NCBI RefSeq assembly: GCF_009834545.1 | Contig: NZ_CP019427.1 | Location: forward strand, 4,036,001-4,100,000 | Length of the DNA stretch: 64,000 nt | Source of the DNA: Pseudomonas sp. S04 | Lineage (GTDB): Bacteria; Pseudomonadota; Gammaproteobacteria; Pseudomonadales; Pseudomonadaceae | Reading direction: 5' to 3' | Part shown: piece by piece, positions 23,614-34,332 of the stretch | Layout: the number at the start of each line of letters is the position of its first letter | Position numbering within the stretch: position 1 is the first letter of the stretch | Translations under genes and position numbers: made by a program | Notes under the pieces: generated by a model | Databases searched by the model: none | What the model was told of the DNA's origin: nothing | What the model saw: the letters and a program-made list of their open reading frames with translations, nothing else

Positions 23614-23844
23614 GGCGTGTCTCGAAAGATGATGAAAAGCGGAGATGAAACAAAGGGCGAATGGTAACAGGCGACACCCGCCCGGCTCCAGTGAGCAGGG
23701 CATATAAGCCAAGATTGAGGCTACAAAAGGCGCTAACAGCGGCAAATGCCTGATTATCATTTAGTGGCATTTACCACCTGTCGGCTATGTGCCAGATTCA
23801 CCGCCTGTTAAATTTCCTTACACTTTATCGACTACAAGCTGCCC

Positions 23845-24891
23845 ATGCCTGCCCAACTCAAGCGTCGCCTGTTTATCTTCCTGTTTATCGTCCTGCTGGT
23901 CGCCGGCGGATTTTTCGCCGAATGGTTCTTCAAGGGACGGTTTTACGAAAGCACCGATAACGCCTATGTGCAGGGTGAAATCACCCGCGTTTCCAGCCAG
24001 TTGAGCGCGCGCATCGACGAGGTGCTGGTGCATGACAACCAGCACGTGGAAAAAGGCCAGTTGCTGATCCGTCTCGAAGGTGAGGACTTCCGCCTTGCCG
24101 TCGACCGCGCTGCCGCCGCCCTCGCCACCCGCCAGGCCGAGCGCCTGCAGGCCCAGAGCAAACTGACGCAGCAAGCCAGCCTGATCGCCTCCAGCGAAGC
24201 CCAGGTCGCCTCCAGCCAGGCCAGCCTGGGGCGCTCGCAAATTGACCTGTCCCGCGCCGAAACGCTGCGCAAACCCGGCTATGTCTCGGAAGAACGGGTC
24301 ACCACCCTGTCGGCGGAAAACCATATCGCCCGCTCACAAGTCACCAAGGCCCAGGCCGACGCCCAGGCACAGCGCCAGCAGGTCAACGCCCTGAGCGCCG
24401 AAATCAAGCGCCTCGACGCGCAGATCGCCAACGCCCAGGCCGACCTGGCCCAGGCCGAGCTGAACCTGACCCGCAGCGAGATCCGCTCGCCGATCAGCGG
24501 CCTGGTTGGCCAGCGCGCGGCGCGCAACGGCCAGGTGGTTCAAGCCGGCGCGTACCTGCTGTCGATCGTCCCGGACCAGGACATCTGGATTCAGGCCAAC
24601 TTCAAGGAAACCCAGATCGGCCACATGCAGCCCGGGCAAAAGGCCGAGCTGATTTTTGATGCCTACGGCGACACCCCGATCGAAGCTCGGGTCGACAGCC
24701 TGTTCGCCGCCTCCGGCGCCCAGTTCAGCCTGCTGCCGCCAGACAATGCCACCGGCAACTTCACCAAGGTGGTGCAACGGATTCCAGTGAAGCTGACGTT
24801 TGCCGCGGATAACCCGCTGCACGGCAAGATCCGCCCGGGCATGTCGGTCACCGCCAAAGTGAACATCAAAGACCCTGTCGATGGCCGGTGA
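23845..24891 (+). CDS. HlyD/EmrA-family membrane fusion protein
   Basis: 348 residues. One N-terminal membrane helix (about residues 6-24, LFIFLFIVLLVAGGFFAEWF) anchors it in the inner membrane. Next come a lipoyl half (STDNAYVQGEITRVS), a long Gln/Ala-rich coiled-coil hairpin (about 80-205), and the second lipoyl half (IRSPISGLVGQRAARNGQV). It would bridge the pump encoded by the next gene to an outer-membrane channel; no such channel is encoded here. The 3' end overlaps the pump gene by 11 bases. Confidence 0.92.
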   Translation: MPAQLKRRLFIFLFIVLLVAGGFFAEWFFKGRFYESTDNAYVQGEITRVSSQLSARIDEVLVHDNQHVEKGQLLIRLEGEDFRLAVDRAAAALATRQAERLQAQSKLTQQASLIASSEAQVASSQASLGRSQIDLSRAETLRKPGYVSEERVTTLSAENHIARSQVTKAQADAQAQRQQVNALSAEIKRLDAQIANAQADLAQAELNLTRSEIRSPISGLVGQRAARNGQVVQAGAYLLSIVPDQDIWIQANFKETQIGHMQPGQKAELIFDAYGDTPIEARVDSLFAASGAQFSLLPPDNATGNFTKVVQRIPVKLTFAADNPLHGKIRPGMSVTAKVNIKDPVDGR

Positions 24892-26431
24892 TCAACTGAT
24901 CCGCCCGGTCGGCGAACCGACCCGGCGGGACTGGATTGCGGTGATGAGCGTGATGCTCGGCGCCTTCATGGCGGTACTCGACATCCAGATCACCAACTCC
25001 TCGCTCAAGGACATCCAGGGCGCGCTGTCGGCGACGCTTGAGGAGGGCTCGTGGATTTCCACCTCCTACCTGGTGGCGGAAATCATCATGATCCCCCTCA
25101 CCGCCTGGCTGGTGCAGTTGCTCTCGGCACGCCGCCTGGCGGTCTGGGTCTCGGCCGGTTTCCTGTTCGCCTCCCTGCTCTGCTCCATGGCCTGGAGCCT
25201 GGAAAGCATGATCGTGTTCCGCGCCTTGCAGGGCTTCACCGGCGGCGCGCTGATCCCCCTGGCATTCACCCTGACCCTGATCAAGCTGCCCGAACACCAC
25301 CGCGCCAAAGGCATGGCCATGTTCGCCATGACCGCCACCTTCGCCCCCTCCATCGGCCCGACCCTGGGTGGCTGGCTCACGGAAAACTGGGGCTGGGAGT
25401 ACATCTTCTACATCAACATCCCGCCCGGCCTGATCATGATTGCCGGCCTGATGTATGGCCTGGAGAAGAAAGCAGCGCACTGGGAACTGCTCAAGAGCAC
25501 CGACTACACCGGCATCCTCACCTTGGGTGTCGGCCTGGGCTGCCTGCAGGTATTCCTCGAGGAAGGCCATCGCAAGGACTGGCTGGAGTCGAGCCTGATC
25601 GTGACCCTGGGCAGTATTGCCCTGGTCAGCCTGATCACCTTTGTCATCGTCCAGGTGTCCAAGCCCAACCCGCTGATCAACCTGGGCATCCTGCGCAACC
25701 GCAACTTCGGCCTGTCGAGTATCTCCAGCCTGGGCATGGGGGTGGGGCTGTATGGCTCGATCTACCTGTTGCCGCTGTACCTGGCGCAGATCCAGAACTA
25801 CAACGCGCTGCAGATCGGCGAAGTGATCATGTGGATGGGCGTGCCCCAGTTGTTCCTGATTCCGCTGGTGCCCAAGCTGATGCAGTACATCTCGCCGAAG
25901 TGGCTGTGCACCCTGGGTTTTGGCCTGTTCGGCCTGGCGAGTTTTTCTTCGGGAGTGCTCAACCCGGACTTTGCCGGGCCGCAGTTCAATCAGATCCAGA
26001 TTATCCGCGCGCTGGGGCAGCCGCTGATCATGGTCACCATCTCGCTGATCGCCACCGCCTACATCCTGCCCCAGGATGCCGGCTCGGCGTCGAGCCTGTT
26101 CAACATCCTGCGTAACCTCGGTGGCGCCATCGGCATCGCCCTGCTCGCCACTCTGCTGGATGCCCGGACCAAGACCTACTTCGATTACCTGCGCGAGGCC
26201 ATCGTGCCGACCAATCCGCAAGTGGCCGAACGCCTGGCCAGCCTCACCGACCGTTTTGGCAGCGAGACGGCCGCGCTGGGCAAGCTCAGTGAGATCGCCC
26301 ACCAACAGGCATCGATCATGGCGTACAACGACGCCTTTCATTTCGTCGGGATTGCGCTGGGGGTGAGCATGTTGGCGATTTTGCTGACCAAGGCATTGCC
26401 GGCGGGGCTCAAGGCGGGTGAGGCGCACTAG
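24881..26431 (+). CDS. DHA2-family MFS multidrug transporter (EmrB-like)
   Basis: 516 residues with about 14 predicted membrane helices, as in the EmrB/QacA group. The first helix holds the family motif LDIQITNSSLKDI; GPTLGGWLTENWGWEYIFYI is the typical motif C and following loop. It uses the proton gradient to export hydrophobic compounds together with the upstream fusion protein. The genes overlap by 11 bases. Substrate unknown. A perfect REPIN separates it from convergent uvrB. Confidence 0.92.
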   Translation: MAGDQLIRPVGEPTRRDWIAVMSVMLGAFMAVLDIQITNSSLKDIQGALSATLEEGSWISTSYLVAEIIMIPLTAWLVQLLSARRLAVWVSAGFLFASLLCSMAWSLESMIVFRALQGFTGGALIPLAFTLTLIKLPEHHRAKGMAMFAMTATFAPSIGPTLGGWLTENWGWEYIFYINIPPGLIMIAGLMYGLEKKAAHWELLKSTDYTGILTLGVGLGCLQVFLEEGHRKDWLESSLIVTLGSIALVSLITFVIVQVSKPNPLINLGILRNRNFGLSSISSLGMGVGLYGSIYLLPLYLAQIQNYNALQIGEVIMWMGVPQLFLIPLVPKLMQYISPKWLCTLGFGLFGLASFSSGVLNPDFAGPQFNQIQIIRALGQPLIMVTISLIATAYILPQDAGSASSLFNILRNLGGAIGIALLATLLDARTKTYFDYLREAIVPTNPQVAERLASLTDRFGSETAALGKLSEIAHQQASIMAYNDAFHFVGIALGVSMLAILLTKALPAGLKAGEAH

Positions 26432-26457
26432 GTGAATTTGTAGCGCACTGGCGGGCC

Positions 26458-26524
26458 TCATCGCGGGCAAGCCCGCTCCCACAGTGATTGAAGGACCCTG
26501 TGGGAGCGGGCTTGCCCGCGATGT
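26458..26524. repeat. REPIN with perfect 26-bp arms
   Basis: Arms 26459-26484 and 26498-26523 are exact inverted copies of the genus-typical REP (core gcgggcaagcccgctcc), with a 13-base spacer. It lies between the convergent ends of the MFS and uvrB genes and may also act as an mRNA 3'-end hairpin. Confidence 0.92.
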
Positions 26525-26545
26525 GGCCCTGCCAGGCGCCGAGGA

Positions 26546-28561
<2,016 letters not shown>

Positions 28562-28911
28562 ACCTACCTCTGGTTTTGCGCGGCGCGGGTGCCTGCCTGA
28601 GCGGGAGGGCCAGGCAGCCACGATAAACAACGCTGACGACGGATGTCGCGGGGAAAAATCATGATAACCGTTGATGTGGTGGCGAATACCTGTAGTTTCA
28701 AGGTAATCGTCCTACATGCCCCGTAATAGACCGTCATGACAATAAGACTAACGGTTGGCAAATAATCCGAAAAACTTGCCGGAAAAGGTCAAACGCCTGT
28801 CGCCCTGCCCGGTGATGGCCTCTATACTAGCTCCCCGTTTGTGCACCGCTCTAGTGCATTCGGCTGGAGCGCTACACGTCCCTCCATATTCCATTCAGAG
28901 CCGCCGCAATA
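28562..28911. promoter_or_regulatory. divergent intergenic region between uvrB and the aminotransferase
   Basis: 350 bases without a gene, holding the promoters of both divergent genes. A TATACT -10-like box is at 28823-28828 (plus strand) but has no good -35. An imperfect stem (TGCCTG/CAGGCA, about 28590-28616) lies in the uvrB leader. Confidence 0.4.
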
Positions 28912-30108
28912 ATGAGCCTGTTCTCCGCTGTCGAAATGGCACCACGCGATCCAATCCTGGGCCTCAACGAAGCATTCAACGCTGACACCCGAACCAACAA
29001 GGTCAACCTGGGGGTCGGTGTTTACTGCAACGAGGAGGGGCGAATTCCACTCCTGCGCGCCGTAGTCGAAGCCGAGACAACTCGCGCCGCTCAACACGCT
29101 TCCCGCGGCTACCTGCCGATCGACGGCATCGCTGCCTACGACCAGGCCGTGCAAAAGCTGCTGTTTGGCGCTGATTCGCCGCTGCTGGCCGCTGGCCGCG
29201 TAGTCACTACCCAGTCCGTGGGCGGTACCGGCGCACTGAAAATCGGTGCCGACTTCCTCAAGCAACTGCTGCCGGACGCCGTAGTCGCCATCAGCGACCC
29301 GAGCTGGGAAAACCACCGCGCGCTGTTCGAAACCGCTGGCTTCCCAGTGCAGAACTACCGCTACTACGACGCCGCCACCCATGACGTCAACCGCGTCGGC
29401 CTGCTGGAAGACCTCAACGCCCTGCCTGCCAACTCGATCGTGGTGCTGCACGCCTGCTGCCACAACCCGACTGGCGTTGACCTGAGCCCAGCGGACTGGA
29501 AAAACGTCCTGGAAGTGGTCAAGGCGAAAAACCTCGTGCCGTTCCTCGACATGGCCTACCAGGGCTTTGGCGACGGTATCGACGAAGACGCCGCTGCCGT
29601 GCGCTTGTTCGCCGAGTCGGGGCTGAATTTCTTCGTTTCCAGCTCGTTCTCCAAATCGTTCTCGTTGTACGGCGAGCGCGTCGGCGCACTGTCGATCGTC
29701 AGCGAATCGAAAGAAGAAAGCGCGCGCGTGCTGTCGCAAGTCAAGCGCGTGATCCGCACCAACTACTCCAACCCGCCAACCCATGGCGCAGCAGTGGTTG
29801 CCGCCGTGCTCAACAGCCCGGAACTGCGCGCCCAGTGGGAGCAGGAACTGGCCGAGATGCGCCTGCGCATTCGTGGCATGCGCACCCAGATGGTCGACCT
29901 GCTGGCACAACACGCCCCGGATCACGATTTCAGCTTTGTTGGCCGCCAGTGCGGGATGTTCTCCTACTCCGGCCTGACCGTTGAACAAGTGACCCGCCTG
30001 CGCAACGAGTTCGGCATCTACGCCCTGGACACCGGCCGCATCTGCGTGGCCGCGCTGAACCAGAACAACATCGACGTAGTGACCAAGGCTATCGTTGCGG
30101 TGATCTAA
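28912..30108 (+). CDS. aromatic amino acid aminotransferase (TyrB/AspC family)
   Basis: 398 residues, a class I PLP enzyme. It swaps amino groups between aromatic or acidic amino acids and 2-oxo acids. Conserved elements: VNLGVGVYCNEEGRIPLL near the start, HACCHNPTGVD (about 181-191), and the PLP lysine K248 in SSFSKSFSLYGERVG. Substrate preference (tyrosine/phenylalanine against aspartate) cannot be settled from sequence. A terminator follows, so it is probably monocistronic. Confidence 0.93.
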   Translation: MSLFSAVEMAPRDPILGLNEAFNADTRTNKVNLGVGVYCNEEGRIPLLRAVVEAETTRAAQHASRGYLPIDGIAAYDQAVQKLLFGADSPLLAAGRVVTTQSVGGTGALKIGADFLKQLLPDAVVAISDPSWENHRALFETAGFPVQNYRYYDAATHDVNRVGLLEDLNALPANSIVVLHACCHNPTGVDLSPADWKNVLEVVKAKNLVPFLDMAYQGFGDGIDEDAAAVRLFAESGLNFFVSSSFSKSFSLYGERVGALSIVSESKEESARVLSQVKRVIRTNYSNPPTHGAAVVAAVLNSPELRAQWEQELAEMRLRIRGMRTQMVDLLAQHAPDHDFSFVGRQCGMFSYSGLTVEQVTRLRNEFGIYALDTGRICVAALNQNNIDVVTKAIVAVI

Positions 30109-30126
30109 GCCACGCCCGCGACAAGC

Positions 30127-30155
30127 AAAGGGGAAGCCGTCTGGCTTCCCCTTTT
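30127..30155 (+). terminator. terminator of the aminotransferase gene
   Basis: Stem aaggggaagcc/ggcttcccctt followed by TTTTCG, about 20 bases after the stop. Confidence 0.88.
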
Positions 30156-30221
30156 CGTTGCTGCGCGGACAATCACTAGACTGAAAGATCCATCCAGTAG
30201 CCCGCCCTTTCGAGAGATCCC

Positions 30222-30425
30222 ATGAAAAACGACAATTTACGCGCCGACCGCGATGACGACCTCGATCACTTCACCCCTCGCTCCACCACCAAGCGCGGCA
30301 ACAGCCTGGTGCTGCAAGTGGCAAGCGGAGTGTTTCTCGGTGGCCTGGCCCTGTGGCTGGTACAACTGGCCGCCACTTCGCTGTATGCCAAGTTCATGCT
30401 CGGCACCGTCACCTTCGGCGGCTGA
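30222..30425 (+). CDS. small single-helix membrane protein, unknown
   Basis: 67 residues. A charged N-terminus (DRDDDLDHF) is followed by one hydrophobic helix (about residues 33-53, VFLGGLALWLVQLAATSL). GAGAGATCC before ATG 30222 is a weak ribosome site. No family recognised. It converges with the next gene, with only 4 bases between the stops. Confidence 0.65.
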   Translation: MKNDNLRADRDDDLDHFTPRSTTKRGNSLVLQVASGVFLGGLALWLVQLAATSLYAKFMLGTVTFGG

Positions 30426-30429
30426 CGCT

Positions 30430-30663
30430 TCAGCCGGCCAGTTGGCTCGAACGCTGGCTGGCAGCATCGTCATAAGCCACATACAAAGCCTCGGCCACCT
30501 GGCTCTTGATCGCCTTGGCGCTTTCCAGCCCCAGCACAAACCCTTCGGCCTTGCCTCCGGCACGGTTGAGCTCCTCAGCGGTGCCCGCCTGGGTGATCGC
30601 TTCGAACAGTTTTTCGGCCGGCGCACCCACGCCTTTGGGCAGGCTGATCTGGGCAATGCTCAT
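30430..30663 (-). CDS. small cytoplasmic protein, unknown
   Basis: 77 residues from ATG 30663 (MSIAQISLPKGVGAP); a longer frame to 30843 looks less likely. It is Ala-rich and helical, with no membrane segment or known motif. The gene converges with the small membrane-protein gene. Function unknown. Confidence 0.6.
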   Translation of the reverse strand: MSIAQISLPKGVGAPAEKLFEAITQAGTAEELNRAGGKAEGFVLGLESAKAIKSQVAEALYVAYDDAASQRSSQLAG

Positions 30664-30877
30664 GCAAGCACCCCGTACGCCAGGATTGCGGAGAACTGCG
30701 GTTGTTGAGTCATGACGCCTACCTTGTGGACGAATGGCCGGCAGCGCGTGAACCACGCCCGGGAACGCATGGTAGCCCTCTACCGCGCTTCTGGTAACCG
30801 CCAATGGCTGTCGACTGCCCGCCCCGCAACAAATCGATACCACTCACCGGAAAAGCCGCCACAGATACAATTTTTTG

Positions 30878-30905
30878 TTGACTTGTTCTTTTTAATCAGT
30901 AACAT
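30878..30905 (+). promoter_or_regulatory. likely promoter of tRNA-Asn
   Basis: TTGACT (30878-30883) and TAACAT (30900-30905), 16 bases apart, end 9 bases before the tRNA. Confidence 0.55.
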
Positions 30906-30914
30906 ACGGCGAAT

Positions 30915-30990
<76 letters not shown>

Positions 30991-31003
30991 GACAGCAAGA
31001 TCA

Positions 31004-31037
31004 AAAAGCCCCTGAATCGAAAGATCAGGGGCTTTTT
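31004..31037 (+). terminator. terminator of tRNA-Asn
   Basis: Stem agcccctga/tcaggggct followed by six T residues, 14 bases after the tRNA end. Confidence 0.92.
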
Positions 31038-31081
31038 TGTGGCCGGCAAAAAATTGCGCCGGCTAATGCTCGCTGCCCAAT

Positions 31082-31126
31082 AAAAAAGGCCGCCCTGTCT
31101 AAACAGCAGGTCGGCCTCTTTTTTAC
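31082..31126. terminator. terminator of the purine permease gene
   Basis: An imperfect GC-rich stem (ggccg...cggcc) is flanked by AAAAAA on the left and TTTTTT on the right, so it can work in both directions. It sits just past the permease stop on the minus strand. Confidence 0.8.
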
Positions 31127-31138
31127 CAGTGTCTGTGA

Positions 31139-32662
31139 TCAGACGTGCTCGCTACTCTTCAACTGCGCAGGTCGATGTTCCGGCGTGCCGTGACCGTGGT
31201 CCTCGACTATCACCGGCACTTCATTGCCATCGCAGTCATGCAACTTGCCATCACTGAAGTAGTCGCCTTCGCGTAGCGCTGCAAGATCCTGGAAGCGCAA
31301 GGTGCGCTCGGTGCCCGCAGCGAATACCGATTGCTGGTCCGAGTTGCCGGTCGTGAAGTGGTTGAACGCCAGGTTCAACAGGATCGCCATGATCGCCGAC
31401 GAACTGATGCCGGAATGGAAGATGGTGGCGAACCAGCTTGGGAAGTGATCATAGAAGCTCGGCGCGGCGATCGGGATCATGCCGAAGCCGATCGAGGTGG
31501 CGACGATGATCAGGTTGACGTTGTTGCGGTAATCGACCTTGGACAGGGTACGAATGCCGCTGGCGGCCACGGTGCCGAACAGCACGATACCGGCCCCACC
31601 GAGTACCGAGGTCGGTACTGCGGCAATCACCCGACCCATGAACGGCAGCAGCCCGAGGATCACCAGGAACAGCCCGCCGGTGGCCACCACGTAGCGGCTC
31701 TTGATCCCGGTCACCGCCACCAGCCCGACGTTCTGGGCGAAGGCGCTCTGGGTGAAGGAGCCGAAAATCGGCGCGATCATGCTCGACAGCATGTCAGCCC
31801 GCAGGCCGTTGCCCAGGCGCTTGGAGTCGACCTTGGTGTCGATGATCTCACCGACCGCGAGGATGTCCGCGGAGGTCTCGACCAGGGTCACCATGACCAC
31901 AATGCACATCGACAGGATCGCGGCGAAGTGGAAAGTCGGCATACCGAAGTGGAACGGTGTCGGGAAGCCGAACATCGGCCCTTCGCTGACGCTGGAAAAG
32001 TCCGCCATGCCGAGGAATACCGCGATCAGGGTACCGATGACCATGGCCAACAGGATCGACAGGCGGGAGATGGTGGCGCTGCCGATCTTGCTCAGCAGCA
32101 ATACCAGCATCAGGGTCACGGCCGCCAGGCCGATGTTGGCCATGCTGCCGAAGTCTTCGGCATGACTGTTGCCACCCATGGCCCAGCGCGCGGCCACCGG
32201 CATTAGCGTCAGACCGATGGTGGTGATCACGATACCGGTCACCAGCGGCGGGAAGAACTTGGTGATCCGCGAGAACACCGGAGTGATCAATAAGCCGATC
32301 AACGAGGCGGCAATCACCGCCCCCAGGATCGACTGGAAGCCGCCCTCCCCACCACTGCTGACAATCGCCACCATGGTCGCGACGCCGGAGAACGACACAC
32401 CCTGCACCAGCGGCAACTGACAACCGAAAAACGGCAGACCCAGGGTTTGCAGCAGCGTTGCCAACCCCCCTGCAAACAACGATGCCGCGATCAACAGACC
32501 AATGTCTGCCGGAGAAAGCCCGGCCGCCTGGCCGATGATCAGTGGTACCGCAACGATACCGCCATACATGGTCAGAACGTGTTGCAGGCCGTAAGCCATA
32601 TTCGCGCCGACCCCGAGGTTTTCATCCTCGGGCCGTTGGTGTGAAACAGAGGGCGTTTTCAT
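31139..32662 (-). CDS. NCS2-family purine (xanthine/urate) permease
   Basis: 507 residues, about 14 membrane segments. The family signature QNVGLVAVTGIKSRYV and the acidic motif VTLVETSADILAVGEI are present. These are the transport-site features of the xanthine/urate branch of NCS2 symporters, which import purines with protons or sodium. The C-terminal 50 residues are soluble and acidic. A 14-bp perfect palindrome lies 68 bases upstream of the start. The exact purine cannot be told. Confidence 0.9.
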   Translation of the reverse strand: MKTPSVSHQRPEDENLGVGANMAYGLQHVLTMYGGIVAVPLIIGQAAGLSPADIGLLIAASLFAGGLATLLQTLGLPFFGCQLPLVQGVSFSGVATMVAIVSSGGEGGFQSILGAVIAASLIGLLITPVFSRITKFFPPLVTGIVITTIGLTLMPVAARWAMGGNSHAEDFGSMANIGLAAVTLMLVLLLSKIGSATISRLSILLAMVIGTLIAVFLGMADFSSVSEGPMFGFPTPFHFGMPTFHFAAILSMCIVVMVTLVETSADILAVGEIIDTKVDSKRLGNGLRADMLSSMIAPIFGSFTQSAFAQNVGLVAVTGIKSRYVVATGGLFLVILGLLPFMGRVIAAVPTSVLGGAGIVLFGTVAASGIRTLSKVDYRNNVNLIIVATSIGFGMIPIAAPSFYDHFPSWFATIFHSGISSSAIMAILLNLAFNHFTTGNSDQQSVFAAGTERTLRFQDLAALREGDYFSDGKLHDCDGNEVPVIVEDHGHGTPEHRPAQLKSSEHV

Positions 32663-32729
32663 CGTGGGGGGTTCCCTGGGTTTTTGTTATGCGCACACTG
32701 TATTCAACACCCAAGACAAATGTCCATAG

Positions 32730-32743
32730 AGTTGTATACAACT
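32730..32743. promoter_or_regulatory. 14-bp palindrome, probable operator of the permease gene
   Basis: The perfect palindrome agttgtatacaact, core TTGTATACAA, resembles GntR-family operators. It lies 68 bases upstream of the permease ATG, where a regulator responding to purines would be expected. The regulator gene is not in the window. Confidence 0.6.
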
Positions 32744-32826
32744 TATCAGTCACATAATGGACAAGCATCCACCCAAGCCCGCTTCGAACCGTCTAGCCTG
32801 CACTTTCCGGGCTTTACCGTCGGTCG

Positions 32827-32857
32827 AAAAAAAGCTGATCAACTGATCAGCTTTTTT
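32827..32857 (-). terminator. terminator of the arylamine N-acetyltransferase gene
   Basis: Stem aaaagctgatca/tgatcagctttt; on the minus strand it ends in a T-run, 16 bases after the stop. Confidence 0.85.
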
Positions 32858-32872
32858 CTGCGAAGTCGCTAC

Positions 32873-33703
32873 TTATTGCTCAATGGCGATCAATCCTGCC
32901 AGGGTCGCCCGCAGTGCCGGATGCTCGGGTACCTCGAGCGAGAACTCACTGCGCAGCAACTCGATCAGCTCCTGCACATCATTGATCTCGCGCCGCTCGC
33001 TGGGACTGCCCAGGCGATGCACGGCATAGCTGCCGTTGTTCAGGGTGCGGCGCACGCCCTCCCCGGTCCGCGCCACCATCAGGCGCTGCAAGAACGGTGA
33101 TTGCGGGTGAGTCGAGACGTACCAGTTGCCGATCTCATAATCGATATCGCCCTGACGCTGCAGGTCGAAGACATACATTGCCCGCCACTCGCCAGCGACC
33201 TTGGCGTGCAGGGTGTAGCTTTCGTCCTCGCGGAGGATGCGATACGGCTCATGGGGCGTGGCCTGCTCCTGTTCGGTATCGAGCAGCAGCGGCGCCGTCG
33301 GCACCATGCCGCCAAAGCCGACATCGGTGATGTAGCGCAGGCCGTTGAGGGTCACCAGGGTCAGGCGATGGGTACGGGCCGCCCAGGCGTCCGGTGGCGC
33401 GTTCATCACCACGCGCCCGGTGATACCGCGCACCTGGTACCCCAGGCGCTCCAGCAGGGTCATGTATAGATTGTTGAGCTCGTAGCAATAACCGCCACGG
33501 CCCTCATGCAGCACTTTGTGCTGGATCGATGGCAGGTCGAGGGGCACCGGCAATCCGGCCAGGGGCGAGAGATTTTCGAAAACAAAGGTGCTGGTGTGCC
33601 TTAGCTGCAGTTCACCCAAGGCTTCCAGGGTGGGCTTGGGTGGCGCGGCAAAACCAAGACGCTGAAGGTACAGGTCGATGTGTTCGAGCGCAGTCGCGGT
33701 CAT
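32873..33703 (-). CDS. nat: arylamine N-acetyltransferase
   Basis: 276 residues from ATG 33703 (MTATALEHIDLYLQRLG). AAGGA lies 7 bases upstream of this start; the longer start at 33721 has no ribosome site. The catalytic cysteine is in GRGGYCYELN (about residue 71). The expected histidine and aspartate follow in RTHRLTLV and ITDVGFGG. NATs transfer acetyl groups from acetyl-CoA to arylamines or hydrazines. It is a single gene with its own terminator. Confidence 0.93.
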   Translation of the reverse strand: MTATALEHIDLYLQRLGFAAPPKPTLEALGELQLRHTSTFVFENLSPLAGLPVPLDLPSIQHKVLHEGRGGYCYELNNLYMTLLERLGYQVRGITGRVVMNAPPDAWAARTHRLTLVTLNGLRYITDVGFGGMVPTAPLLLDTEQEQATPHEPYRILREDESYTLHAKVAGEWRAMYVFDLQRQGDIDYEIGNWYVSTHPQSPFLQRLMVARTGEGVRRTLNNGSYAVHRLGSPSERREINDVQELIELLRSEFSLEVPEHPALRATLAGLIAIEQ

Positions 33704-33846
33704 GAGCGATTCCTTGGACATGAAGGCGCACCGGACCTGGAGCGGTCGAGTGCCGTGCCGATGGGCAAACGTTATACGATAGCCGCCACAGGCAACGACA
33801 ATTGATTTCCCTCATCGGCCCGGTGAAGAAAAGGTGACGCCCGAGC

Positions 33847-34332
33847 ATGCACATCGACCCACAGCTGATCGTCCATCAAACCGCCCACTGGATCGTCAAT
33901 CACCGGGTCAACTCGCACCTGCCGGGTTACCTGATGCTCGGAGCCAGGGCCAATGTCAATGCGCTCCACGAGCTGCCCGCCGAGGCGCTGGCTGAACTCG
34001 GGGGGTTAATGGCGCGCACCCAGCAGGTGATGCAGAGCCAGCTGCAGCCAAAACGCCTGTACATAGGCCGCTATGGCCATACCCCCGACCAGCCCATCCA
34101 CTTTCACTTCATCCCGGTGTTCGACTGGGTGGAAAACCTGTTCTGGCAGGACTCGCGCTATCGGCTCCTGCAGGGTTTTGGCGCGCCCACCCCGCAAACC
34201 CTTACCGATGGCGCAGAGCTGACGCTGTTTGTCTGGCGCGAGTTCTGTGAACGCCCCGATCCGCCGCCAACTCCCGGGCTGTCCACCGAGCAGACCATCG
34301 AACGGCTACGCAAGGCGTTCAGCGCCGACTAG
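33847..34332 (+). CDS. HIT-family protein
   Basis: 161 residues. The histidine-triad motif is read as PIHFHFIP. The first histidine of HxHxH is replaced by proline, while the middle, catalytic-position histidine and the third are kept. HIT proteins are nucleotide hydrolases or transferases. The protein also has the typical ARANVNALHELP segment near residue 36. Its 3' end overlaps the convergent diguanylate cyclase gene by 14 bases. Confidence 0.85.
   Translation: MHIDPQLIVHQTAHWIVNHRVNSHLPGYLMLGARANVNALHELPAEALAELGGLMARTQQVMQSQLQPKRLYIGRYGHTPDQPIHFHFIPVFDWVENLFWQDSRYRLLQGFGAPTPQTLTDGAELTLFVWREFCERPDPPPTPGLSTEQTIERLRKAFSAD

Noticed and set aside
28562..28760. SOS (LexA) box upstream of uvrB
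   Set aside because: I looked for CTG-N10-CAG in the region and found only partial matches.
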